NCBI RefSeq assembly: GCF_000817775.3
Contig: NZ_JTHE03000079.1
Span: forward strand, 66,528 to 130,527
Direction of reading: 5' to 3'
DNA: 64,000 bases
Origin: Lyngbya confervoides BDU141951
GTDB taxonomy: Bacteria > Cyanobacteriota > Cyanobacteriia > Thermosynechococcales > Thermosynechococcaceae
The translations under genes were made by a program, and so were the position numbers. How positions within the stretch are numbered: the stretch's first letter is position 1; each line of letters starts with the position of its first letter. Below are positions 8,547-16,252 of this stretch, one piece after another. The notes under the pieces were generated by a model. It made no database searches, was not told the DNA's origin, and saw nothing but the letters and a program-made list of their open reading frames with translations.

Positions 8547-9548
8547 ATGGTGAAACTTGTGCGACTTGTCCCGATGGTACTGGGAGGGATCCTGATAGCG
8601 GCCTCGCCCCTTGCGGCCGCCCCCCTACAGTTCAGGCTAGCCCAGGGCGATGATCCTTCGGCGGCAGGGCAAGCTCAGTCCAGCTTGAGCGAAGGCATTG
8701 AGCTGTACAAGCAGGGCGATGTGCGTGGCGCCATTGCAGCCTACAGCCGCGCCATTGAACTCGATCCCAGCTATGCCTTTGCCTACAATAACCGGGGGCT
8801 CGCACAGCTAGATATGGGCAACTACCAGCAGGCGGTCCAGGATCTCAGCCGCGCCCTTGAGATCAATCCCGGCTATCTGTTTGCCTACAATAACCGGGCC
8901 AGAGCCTACGAACGGTTGGGCAACTATCAGGCCGTGGTGGCCGACCTGAGTCAGGTGCTTCGGCTAGATGCGAATCAAGTTGAAGCTTACGAGAATCGCG
9001 GCGTGGCCTACGCAAACCTGGGCCAGTATGCAGCGGCTCTGCAAGATTTCAACCAATTTTTAGCCACCCGTCCCCAAAGTTCACGCACCCTCTTTAATCG
9101 CGGCAACGTGTTCGCGCGCCTTCAACAGTGGCCAGAGGCCATCGCCAGCTATAGTCAGGCCCTGGTCTTAGTCCCCGGAAATAGCGCAATTCTGACCAAC
9201 CGCGGCAATGCCTACGCCCGGTCCGGAAAGCTGCAGCGGGCCCTGGAGGATTTTGAAGCCATTCTGGCCATTAAACCCAACGATGCCGTGGCCTTGCAAA
9301 ATCGCGGGAATGTGTTGTTTGAGTTGCAAGACTTCAAAGCCGCCCTGGGCAGCTATGGACGCGCCCTTGATCTGCAGCCCACCCTGGCCAAGGCGCGATT
9401 TAATCGCGGGTTAACCCACGAGAAACTGGGGAATCGGCAGCAGGCGATCGCCGATGTCCAGGCTTCCCGCCAGCTCTTTGCAACCCAGGGAGATGTGACC
9501 TCCCAGGCCCAGGCCCAGAAAATCCTGGATCAATGGCAGACTCCGTAA
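8547..9548 (+). CDS. Exported TPR-repeat protein
   Basis: 333 aa from ATG 8547 (GGAGAG upstream); ATG 8532 and GTG 8520 are in frame. A signal peptide, MVKLVRLVPMVLGGILIAAS ending near PLAAA, is followed by about seven tetratricopeptide repeats, each with the (Y/F)NNRG or NRGN start typical of cyanobacterial TPR proteins (IELYKQGDVRGAIAAYSRAI, then AYNNRGLAQLDMGNYQQAVQ). A periplasmic or thylakoid-lumen scaffold is likely. The last codons overlap the start of the next gene, so the two are probably co-transcribed. The specific partner is unknown. Confidence 0.85.
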   Translation: MVKLVRLVPMVLGGILIAASPLAAAPLQFRLAQGDDPSAAGQAQSSLSEGIELYKQGDVRGAIAAYSRAIELDPSYAFAYNNRGLAQLDMGNYQQAVQDLSRALEINPGYLFAYNNRARAYERLGNYQAVVADLSQVLRLDANQVEAYENRGVAYANLGQYAAALQDFNQFLATRPQSSRTLFNRGNVFARLQQWPEAIASYSQALVLVPGNSAILTNRGNAYARSGKLQRALEDFEAILAIKPNDAVALQNRGNVLFELQDFKAALGSYGRALDLQPTLAKARFNRGLTHEKLGNRQQAIADVQASRQLFATQGDVTSQAQAQKILDQWQTP

Positions 9549-10048
9549 GCCTGCCAGGAGGAGCGCACCAGCCCTTGGTGGGGGTGATTGGCGCAGGCCA
9601 CGGTGATGGGGGGACCCTTCACGATCTGGCCTACCAGGTGGGGGCCCTCCTTGCTGCTCAGCGCTATCTCCTGATTTGTGGCGGATTAGGAGGGGTCATG
9701 GCCGCTGCCTGCCAGGGGGCAAAGGCGGCGGGCGGGATGACCCTGGGACTATTGCCCGGTCGTGATGCTGCTGCTGCTAATCCCTGGGTGGATATTGCCA
9801 TTCCCACCGGCCTGGGCGAAGCCCGAAATTTAGTGCTGGTTCGCAGCGCCGCCGCGCTGATTGCGCTAGGTGGATCCTACGGCACCCTCTCGGAAATTGC
9901 CTTTGCCCTGCAACTGGGCAAACCACTGGTGGGGATTCACACTTGGCAGCCCCTTCGCCCCGGCGCCTCCGGTCCTGATTTTTTTCAGGTTGAAACCGCT
10001 CAAGCCGCCGTTGACTGGGCGATTGCCCAAATAAACGCCCGCTCCTAG
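9533..10048 (+). CDS. SLOG-superfamily protein (TIGR00725 / LOG-like Rossmann fold)
   Basis: 171 aa. The start overlaps the end of the TPR gene by 16 bases in another frame, implying translational coupling. Features of the SLOG Rossmann fold are clear: VGVIGAGHGDG near the N-terminus, the glycine-rich CGGLGGVMAAACQGAKAAGG, EARNLVLVRSAAALIALGGS and GTLSEIAFALQLGKPLVGI. Relatives include LOG cytokinin-activating phosphoribohydrolases and molybdenum-cofactor carrier proteins, which bind nucleotide-like ligands. The catalytic PGGxGTxxE of LOG proteins is replaced by GGSYGTLSE. A nucleotide- or cofactor-binding role is therefore safer than a named reaction. Confidence 0.8.
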   Translation: MADSVSLPGGAHQPLVGVIGAGHGDGGTLHDLAYQVGALLAAQRYLLICGGLGGVMAAACQGAKAAGGMTLGLLPGRDAAAANPWVDIAIPTGLGEARNLVLVRSAAALIALGGSYGTLSEIAFALQLGKPLVGIHTWQPLRPGASGPDFFQVETAQAAVDWAIAQINARS

Positions 10049-10155
10049 ACGGTTTCCCCTGGTCAAAAGTGTTCCCAATAACCCGCGAGGGGGGGTTAGA
10101 TCTTGTATCTTAAATAAAATTTGCAAAATAATCTGTTTAAGCAACCCCTATATAA

Positions 10156-12126
10156 ATGTATACAGAAGCCAGAATACCGGCAGAGACCATTTATTTTCAG
10201 AGCGCTGACCTCGAAGCATGGCGGAACGGCACCTATTACCACTCCTATGAAAAGCTAGGGGCCCATGTCCGGTCCCATGCCGGTCAGCCCGGCGTGTACT
10301 TTGCGGTTTGGGCCCCCCACGCCCAGGCAGTTTCCGTGGTTGGGGATTTTAATGGGTGGCAGTTTGGTCAGCATCCCATGGCCCGGAACGAGGCGGGAAT
10401 TTGGGAGTTGTTTATTCCAGGCCTTCAGGCGGGAGAAAAGTACAAATACGCGATCCAAACGGGTTGGGGAGAGGTGATCCTCAAAACCGATCCCTATGGT
10501 CATCAGCAGGAACTTCGACCCGATACCGCTTCCCTGGTGGCCGATTTAAGCTATCGCTGGTCCGATGAGGCTTGGCTAACGCAGCGGCGGCAGCGCAATC
10601 CCCAGGATTTACCCATTTCGGTTTACGAAGTGCATCTGGGGTCCTGGCTCCATGACAGTTTAGATAATCCGCCCTCGGAACAACGGTCGGTTCCGGTGAC
10701 CTCAAAGCCTGGGGCACGCCATCTCACCTACCGGGAACTGGGCGATCGCCTCATTCCCTACATCCAGGAGATGGGCTTTACCCACATTGAGCTGTTGCCC
10801 ATTACCGAGCATCCCTTCGACGGTTCCTGGGGCTATCAGGTGGTGGGATTCTTTGCCCCCACCTCGCGCTACGGCACGCCCCAGGATTTTATGGCCTTTG
10901 TGGATCGCTGCCATCAGGCAGGAATTGGGGTGATTATTGACTGGGTGCCGGGGCACTTTCCCAAGGACGGCCATGGTCTGGCCCGCTTTGATGGATCAAC
11001 CCTATTTGAGTACCCCGATCCGCGCAAGGGCGAGCATAAGGGCTGGGGAACCCTGGTGTTTGACTATGGCAAGCCCCAGGTGTGCAATTTCCTACTCTCC
11101 AGCGCCCTGTTTTGGCTGGAGAAATACCACATTGACGGCATTCGCGTCGATGCGGTGGCCTCCATGCTCTATCTGGACTATGACCGCGAAGAGTGGCTAC
11201 CTAACCAGTACGGTGGCCGCGAAAACCTGGAGGCCGTCGCCTTTTTGCGCCATTTGAACGAGAAGATTTTTGAGCAGCATCCTGGGATTCTTTCGATTGC
11301 AGAGGAGTCCACAGCCTGGGAAAAGGTTTCCCATCCCACCTATGCCGGGGGGCTTGGCTTTAATTTCAAGTGGAATATGGGCTGGATGAACGATACCTTG
11401 CGCTACTTCCAGGTTCATCCCCAGGATCGATCAAACCACCATGGCAGCCTCACCTTCAGTCTCTGGTATGCCTTTAGCGAACACTTTATGCTCTCGCTCT
11501 CCCACGATGAGGTGGTTCACGGCAAAGGGCATCTGTTCCAGAAAATGCCAGGGGATGACCGTCAGAAGCTGGCCAATTTGCGATCGCTGCTGGGCTATCT
11601 GTTTACCCACCCTGGCAAGAAAACCCTGTTTATGGGCATGGAGTTTGGCCAAACCCGCGAGTGGAATGTGGAGATGGATTTAGACTGGTGGCTCCTGGAC
11701 CACGATCCCCATCGCCAGATCCACCAGCTGGTTCAAGATCTCAACCGGGTCTATCGCCAGGAATCGGCCCTGTACGCTGAGGACTTTAGCTCCGATGGGT
11801 TTGAGTGGATTGACTGCAATGATCAGGCCCGAGGGTTGATTTCCTTTATTCGCAAAGACCCCGCCACCGGGGAATCGGTGGTGGTGGTTTGTAACTTCAA
11901 GCCGAATCAGTACCGGAACTACTGGCTGGGCGTTAGGGAGCCTGGACGGTATGAGGAACGGATCAACACCGACGCCGCCTGCTATGGCGGAGACGGGCTG
12001 GTGCACCCCCAACCGCTGGAAACGCGCGCCTGGGAGGCCGCGGCCTGGCCCTATGCCCTGGAGGTGAATGTTCCAGCGATCGCCGTGGTGATGTTTAAGC
12101 TCCAGAGCCCACAGCAGCCGGGCTAG
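10156..12126 (+). CDS. glgB: 1,4-alpha-glucan branching enzyme (GH13)
   Basis: 656 aa. It makes alpha-1,6 branches in glycogen. A CBM48-like N-terminal domain (GVYFAVWAPHAQAVSVVGDF, NGWQFGQHPM) precedes the (beta/alpha)8 barrel. Catalytic motifs are the nucleophile Asp in GIRVDAVASML, the acid/base Glu in LSIAEESTAW, and the stabilising Asp in LSHDEVVHGKG. The C-terminal all-beta domain ends with AIAVVMFKLQ. Many cyanobacterial GlgB proteins carry an extra ~100-residue N1 module before CBM48; here the protein begins almost at CBM48, so this is the short form and may be one of several paralogues. MalQ, another glycogen enzyme, is encoded 1.8 kb downstream. Confidence 0.95.
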   Translation: MYTEARIPAETIYFQSADLEAWRNGTYYHSYEKLGAHVRSHAGQPGVYFAVWAPHAQAVSVVGDFNGWQFGQHPMARNEAGIWELFIPGLQAGEKYKYAIQTGWGEVILKTDPYGHQQELRPDTASLVADLSYRWSDEAWLTQRRQRNPQDLPISVYEVHLGSWLHDSLDNPPSEQRSVPVTSKPGARHLTYRELGDRLIPYIQEMGFTHIELLPITEHPFDGSWGYQVVGFFAPTSRYGTPQDFMAFVDRCHQAGIGVIIDWVPGHFPKDGHGLARFDGSTLFEYPDPRKGEHKGWGTLVFDYGKPQVCNFLLSSALFWLEKYHIDGIRVDAVASMLYLDYDREEWLPNQYGGRENLEAVAFLRHLNEKIFEQHPGILSIAEESTAWEKVSHPTYAGGLGFNFKWNMGWMNDTLRYFQVHPQDRSNHHGSLTFSLWYAFSEHFMLSLSHDEVVHGKGHLFQKMPGDDRQKLANLRSLLGYLFTHPGKKTLFMGMEFGQTREWNVEMDLDWWLLDHDPHRQIHQLVQDLNRVYRQESALYAEDFSSDGFEWIDCNDQARGLISFIRKDPATGESVVVVCNFKPNQYRNYWLGVREPGRYEERINTDAACYGGDGLVHPQPLETRAWEAAAWPYALEVNVPAIAVVMFKLQSPQQPG

Positions 12127-12209
12127 GGCCGGGTTCGCCTCTGTTCTCCGGCAGGCTCTCCCAGGATTGCACTAGACTTCAGGTAGGGGGCCGTAGGGGG
12201 GCACAGACC

Positions 12210-13250
12210 ATGAACGAGTTTATTCTCAAGGTTCCGAAGGTGGAGCTGCATCTGCATATTGAAGGCACTCTGGAGCCGGAGATGATGTGGATGCTGGGCG
12301 ATCGCAATCAGATTCAGCTTCCCTACCCCTCCGTGGACGCAATACGCCGGGCCTATCGGTTTCAAGATCTCCAGTCCTTTCTGGAGGTGTACTACGCTGG
12401 CATGAGCGTCCTGCAAACCGAGCAGGACTTTTACGATCTCACCTGGGCCTACCTACAAAAAGCACAGCAGCAGACCATCCGCCATGTGGAGCTGTTTTTT
12501 GATCCCCAGGCCCATACCCAGCGTGGCATTCCCTTTCCCGTGGTCTACTACGGCATTCACCAAGCCTTGCAAGAGGCCCAGAAACAGTATGGCCTCTCCA
12601 GCCAGCTGATTCTTTGCTTCCTGCGCGATCGTCCCCCGGCATCGGCCCTGCAAACCCTGGAACAGGCACTGCCCTACCGGGCCGGCATCCGCGCCGTGGG
12701 TCTAGATTCTGCCGAACGGGATTATCCGCCCAGTCACTTTCGCTTTGTGTTTGAGCGTGCGCGGCGGGAGGGCTTTCTCACCGTTGCCCATGCCGGAGAG
12801 GAAGGCCCCCCCAGCTACATTTGGGAAGCGATTCAGCTGCTGCGAGTCTCTCGAATAGACCACGGGGTGCGCTGTATTGAAGATCCGCAACTGCTGGCTT
12901 ACCTGCAGCAAACCCAAATCCCGCTCACGGTTTGCCCGCTCTCTAACGTAAAGCTGCGAGTCTTTGATCAAATGGCGGACCACAACCTCAAAACCTTGCT
13001 AGATCTGGGGATTGCCGTAACCATCAACTCCGATGATCCGGCCTACTTCGGCGGCTATCTGGGCGAAAATCTGGAGGCTGCTCAAACGGCCCTACACTTA
13101 AGTCAAGCAGAGATTGTTCAACTGCTCAAAAACGCCATTGAGGCGGCCTTTGTCAGCGCCCAGCGGCGTACCGATCTGCTCACGGAGCTCGAGTCCTTTG
13201 TGGCCCAATCGGGTCCCGTCCCGTCGGAAACGCCCTGGTCTGAGTCATGA
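12210..13250 (+). CDS. Adenosine/adenine deaminase family hydrolase, probably adenine deaminase
   Basis: 346 aa, amidohydrolase superfamily. Metal ligands and catalytic residues are in place: HLH (14-16), AHAGEEGPP (193-201), DHG (217-219) and SDDPAYF (274-280). The combination HAGEEGPP with SNVKLRVF (245-252) resembles the bacterial adenine deaminases of this family rather than classical adenosine deaminases; this is my reading and is not proven. The product, hypoxanthine, would be the substrate of the next gene, hpt, whose ATG overlaps this stop (ATGA), so the pair would convert adenine to IMP. A GGGGGG tract lies about ten bases before the ATG. Confidence 0.85.
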   Translation: MNEFILKVPKVELHLHIEGTLEPEMMWMLGDRNQIQLPYPSVDAIRRAYRFQDLQSFLEVYYAGMSVLQTEQDFYDLTWAYLQKAQQQTIRHVELFFDPQAHTQRGIPFPVVYYGIHQALQEAQKQYGLSSQLILCFLRDRPPASALQTLEQALPYRAGIRAVGLDSAERDYPPSHFRFVFERARREGFLTVAHAGEEGPPSYIWEAIQLLRVSRIDHGVRCIEDPQLLAYLQQTQIPLTVCPLSNVKLRVFDQMADHNLKTLLDLGIAVTINSDDPAYFGGYLGENLEAAQTALHLSQAEIVQLLKNAIEAAFVSAQRRTDLLTELESFVAQSGPVPSETPWSES

Positions 13251-13789
13251 ATCCTGAACTCCAGCTACTCATTTCCCAGGAGGAAATTGCCCAAACGGTG
13301 GATGGGCTCGCCCGAGCCATTAATCAGGACTATCGGGATCAGCCGCTGATTTTGGTGGGCATTCTCAAGGGCGCCTTTGTCTTTTTGGCAGACCTGATGC
13401 GCCAGCTGCAGGTGCCGGTGCAGCGCGTTGAGCTGATTCGCCTATCCAGCTACGGCACCCGCACCCGCAGCAGCGGCACCGTACAAGTGCTCCTCGATCT
13501 CCCGCCCCAGTTGCTGCGTCATCAGCCAGTGCTGCTGGTGGAAGATATAGTGGACACGGGACTCTCAACGGCCAAGGCCTTGCAGATGCTCCAGCAGCAG
13601 CAGCCCGCCTCCCTGCGGCTCTGCGCCCTCCTCGATAAGCCTGCGCGGCGGCAGGTGCCGGTGCACATTGACTACCTCGGCTGCACCGTGCCCGATCAGT
13701 TCATTGTCGGCTATGGCATTGACTGGAAGGAGCAGTATCGTCACCTACCTGCCATCTACACCGTGCAGCAACTGGAGGCCGACGCCTGA
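13247..13789 (+). CDS. hpt: Hypoxanthine(-guanine) phosphoribosyltransferase
   Basis: 180 aa, full length. It transfers the phosphoribosyl group of PRPP to hypoxanthine or guanine. The PRPP-binding loop VEDIVDTGLSTAK (98-110) is intact, as are GILKGAFVFLADL (38-50) near the N-terminus and RLSSYGTRTRSSG in the flexible loop. The purine-ring Asp region VHIDYLGCTVPDQFIVGYGI is present. It overlaps the deaminase gene by four bases, a classical coupled pair for purine salvage. Confidence 0.94.
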   Translation: MNPELQLLISQEEIAQTVDGLARAINQDYRDQPLILVGILKGAFVFLADLMRQLQVPVQRVELIRLSSYGTRTRSSGTVQVLLDLPPQLLRHQPVLLVEDIVDTGLSTAKALQMLQQQQPASLRLCALLDKPARRQVPVHIDYLGCTVPDQFIVGYGIDWKEQYRHLPAIYTVQQLEADA

Positions 13790-13923
13790 ATTGCTAAGAA
13801 TTTATATCCGCTTTAGCCCAATCCTGCTGGGGATCTCTTAGGATAATGGGGAGATTTTGCGCCCTGGGCTGATGGGGCCATGATTTCTAGTTGCACCCGT
13901 CTGTCATTACATAAGGATTGCCT

Positions 13924-15459
13924 ATGCCCTTCCCCCGTTCCAGTGGGATCATTCTCCACCCGACCTCCCTCCCTAGCCCCTTTGGAATTGGCGATCTAGG
14001 ACGCGGTGCCTACGAATTTGTGGATTTTTTAGCCCATAGCGCCCAGCAAATTTGGCAGGTGCTGCCCCTGGGGCCAGTGAGCTATGGCGACTCTCCCTAC
14101 ATGACCTACTCGTCGATGGCTGGCAATCCGCTTCTCGTTAGTCCTGAAATCCTGGTGGAAGATGGATTTTTAAGGCCTGAGGATCTGGCCGCCTACCCAA
14201 AGATGCCCAGCGATCGCGTCAAGTATGATGAGGTCTCAGCAGCGAAGCGACCGCTCTTTCAGATTGCGGCGCACAACTTCCAGCAGTCAGCTTCTCCGGC
14301 CCAGCGCCAAGAATTCCAGGCCTTTTGCCAAGAGCAGGCTTACTGGCTGGATGACTATGTTTTTTACATGGCCTATCGAGAATCCCAGGGCGGCAAAAGC
14401 TGGCACCTGTGGGATACCCCCATTGCCAACCGCCATCCCGAGGCGATCGCCCAGGCAAAGGCGGGGCTGGAATCAGCCATCTTCTATCACACCTTCCTGC
14501 AGTACGAATTTTTCCGCCAGTGGGCCAATCTGAAGGCCTATGCTAACCAGAAGGGGATTCAAATTTTAGGCGATATCCCAATCTATGTGGCCCATGACAG
14601 CGTAGATGTTTGGGCGCATCCCGACAACTACTACCTGGATCGGCAAACGGCTGAGCCCGAGCTGATGGCCGGGGTGCCACCCGACTACTTTAGTGAAACC
14701 GGTCAGCTCTGGGGCAATCCCATTTATAAGTGGCGGCGCTTGGAACTCAATGGCTATGACTGGTGGATTCAACGCTTCCGGGCCACGCTCACCTACGTCG
14801 ATCTGGTGCGCATCGACCACTTTCGGGCCTTTGCCGGATTTTGGATCGTCGAACAAGGCGAGGACGATGCCCGTCGCGGTGCCTGGATGCCGGGACCAGG
14901 AGAGCGCTTTTTTAAGGTGCTGCGCGATAAGCTCGGTGGATTGCCGATCATTGCCGAGGACCTAGGGGTGATCACGCCCGATGTCATTGAACTGCGCGAT
15001 GCCTTTGACTTTCCCGGCATGAAAATTCTGCAGTTTGCCTTTGGGGAAGGCCGCTGTGATGATTATTTTCCCACCAACTTCCCCGATGAAAACTGTGTGG
15101 TTTACACCGGCACCCACGACAATGACACCACCGTGGGCTGGTTTAACAAGTTTGAGCCCCAGATGCAGGAAGACATTATGACCGGCCTGGAAACGCTGTA
15201 CGAAGAAGACGTTCCGGATCTGCGAGAACTGGGCGATCACTGGGTCTTTATTTGGCTGGCCATGCAGTCCATCGCCAATCAAGCGATCTTTCCCCTGCAA
15301 GATATCCTGGGCCTGGACAGTGAGGCCCGCATGAACACACCTAGCAGTATGCAAGGAAACTGGGCCTGGCGCTTTCCGGCAGGGGCCTTGACCTCCGCCC
15401 TGGGCGATCGCCTTCGGGAGATCACGCTCCAGTGCAATCGGGGACTGCCCCCAGCCTAA
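13924..15459 (+). CDS. malQ: 4-alpha-glucanotransferase (amylomaltase, GH77)
   Basis: 511 aa from ATG 13924, with TAAGGA seven bases upstream; a TTG at 13918 is also in frame. It transfers alpha-1,4-glucan segments between maltodextrins during glycogen turnover. The protein begins with RSSGIILHPTSLPSPFGIGD, typical of MalQ. Catalytic residues sit in LVRIDHFRAF (nucleophile Asp), IIAEDLGVITPDV (acid/base Glu) and YTGTHDNDTT (stabilising Asp). The loop WLDDYVFYMAYRESQGGKSW is also characteristic. Together with glgB upstream it forms a small glycogen cluster interrupted by the purine-salvage pair. Confidence 0.95.
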   Translation: MPFPRSSGIILHPTSLPSPFGIGDLGRGAYEFVDFLAHSAQQIWQVLPLGPVSYGDSPYMTYSSMAGNPLLVSPEILVEDGFLRPEDLAAYPKMPSDRVKYDEVSAAKRPLFQIAAHNFQQSASPAQRQEFQAFCQEQAYWLDDYVFYMAYRESQGGKSWHLWDTPIANRHPEAIAQAKAGLESAIFYHTFLQYEFFRQWANLKAYANQKGIQILGDIPIYVAHDSVDVWAHPDNYYLDRQTAEPELMAGVPPDYFSETGQLWGNPIYKWRRLELNGYDWWIQRFRATLTYVDLVRIDHFRAFAGFWIVEQGEDDARRGAWMPGPGERFFKVLRDKLGGLPIIAEDLGVITPDVIELRDAFDFPGMKILQFAFGEGRCDDYFPTNFPDENCVVYTGTHDNDTTVGWFNKFEPQMQEDIMTGLETLYEEDVPDLRELGDHWVFIWLAMQSIANQAIFPLQDILGLDSEARMNTPSSMQGNWAWRFPAGALTSALGDRLREITLQCNRGLPPA

Positions 15460-15572
15460 CTCTAGGTCAGTGGTACGATCACAAAGACCCTCAAGGGATG
15501 ACCCCTCTGGGTTAATCCTCACTAGTCTTCTCTATCCACTGCCTCCCCTGATGCTTGCAAACCTTGCCCACC

Positions 15573-16247
15573 ATGACTGCTAAACGCTGGTTCTTTGCGG
15601 TGCTTCTCTGCGGCCTGCTCCTGTTTGGCTGTCATTCCTCCCATAGTCTGGCAGATCCTAGCCTGGCCAATCGCCCTGAAGCCGCCCACCCTCCTGAGCC
15701 TGTTCTGGCGGAAGCCACCTTTGCCGGGGGGTGCTTCTGGTGCATGGAAAAACCCTTTGATCTCCTGGCAGGAGTGGTGGAAACAACGTCAGGCTACACC
15801 GGGGGATCAGGGCAAAATCCCACCTATCGCCAGGTTTCCTCCGGGGGCACCGGCCATGTGGAAGCGGTGCGGGTGCGCTATGACCCGGATCGGGTGAGCT
15901 ATGATCAGCTGCTATCGGTGTTTTGGAAGAACGTGGATCCCCTAGATGCCCAGGGGCAGTTTTGCGATCGCGGCAGCCAGTACCAGGCTCGAATCTTCTA
16001 CCACAATTCCCCGCAACAACAGCAGGCAGAGGCCTCCAAACAGGCCTTAGAAGCCTCCGGTCAACTTCCTGGGCCAATTACAACCCAAATTGTCGCCGCC
16101 ACCCCCTTTTATCCAGCGGAAGACTATCATCAAGATTACTATCAGAAAAACCCGCTGCAATATCAGTTCTATCGCCTCTCCTGTGGTCGCGATCACCGGC
16201 TGTCTGAGCTGTGGGGGAACGCCCAGTCCGTTAGCCTGCGACCCTAA
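15573..16247 (+). CDS. msrA: Peptide methionine (S)-sulfoxide reductase, lipoprotein form
   Basis: 224 aa from ATG 15573 (a TTG at 15555 is in frame). It reduces Met-S-sulfoxide in proteins. The active site GCFWC has catalytic Cys54, and ATFAGGCFWCMEKPF is typical of MsrA; Cys codons elsewhere (QFCDRGSQY, RLSCGRD) may recycle it. The N-terminus MTAKRWFFAVLLCGLLLFGC is a lipoprotein signal peptide with lipobox LFGC and lipidated Cys20. This places the enzyme outside the cytoplasm, unlike most MsrA proteins. The antiporter gene starts five bases after this stop and is probably co-transcribed. Confidence 0.93.
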   Translation: MTAKRWFFAVLLCGLLLFGCHSSHSLADPSLANRPEAAHPPEPVLAEATFAGGCFWCMEKPFDLLAGVVETTSGYTGGSGQNPTYRQVSSGGTGHVEAVRVRYDPDRVSYDQLLSVFWKNVDPLDAQGQFCDRGSQYQARIFYHNSPQQQQAEASKQALEASGQLPGPITTQIVAATPFYPAEDYHQDYYQKNPLQYQFYRLSCGRDHRLSELWGNAQSVSLRP

Positions 16248-16252
16248 GACCC

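Noticed and set aside
14962-15522. A 186-aa frame opposite malQ
   Set aside because: MalQ motifs on the plus strand explain the sequence; the antisense frame has no recognisable domain or ribosome-binding site.
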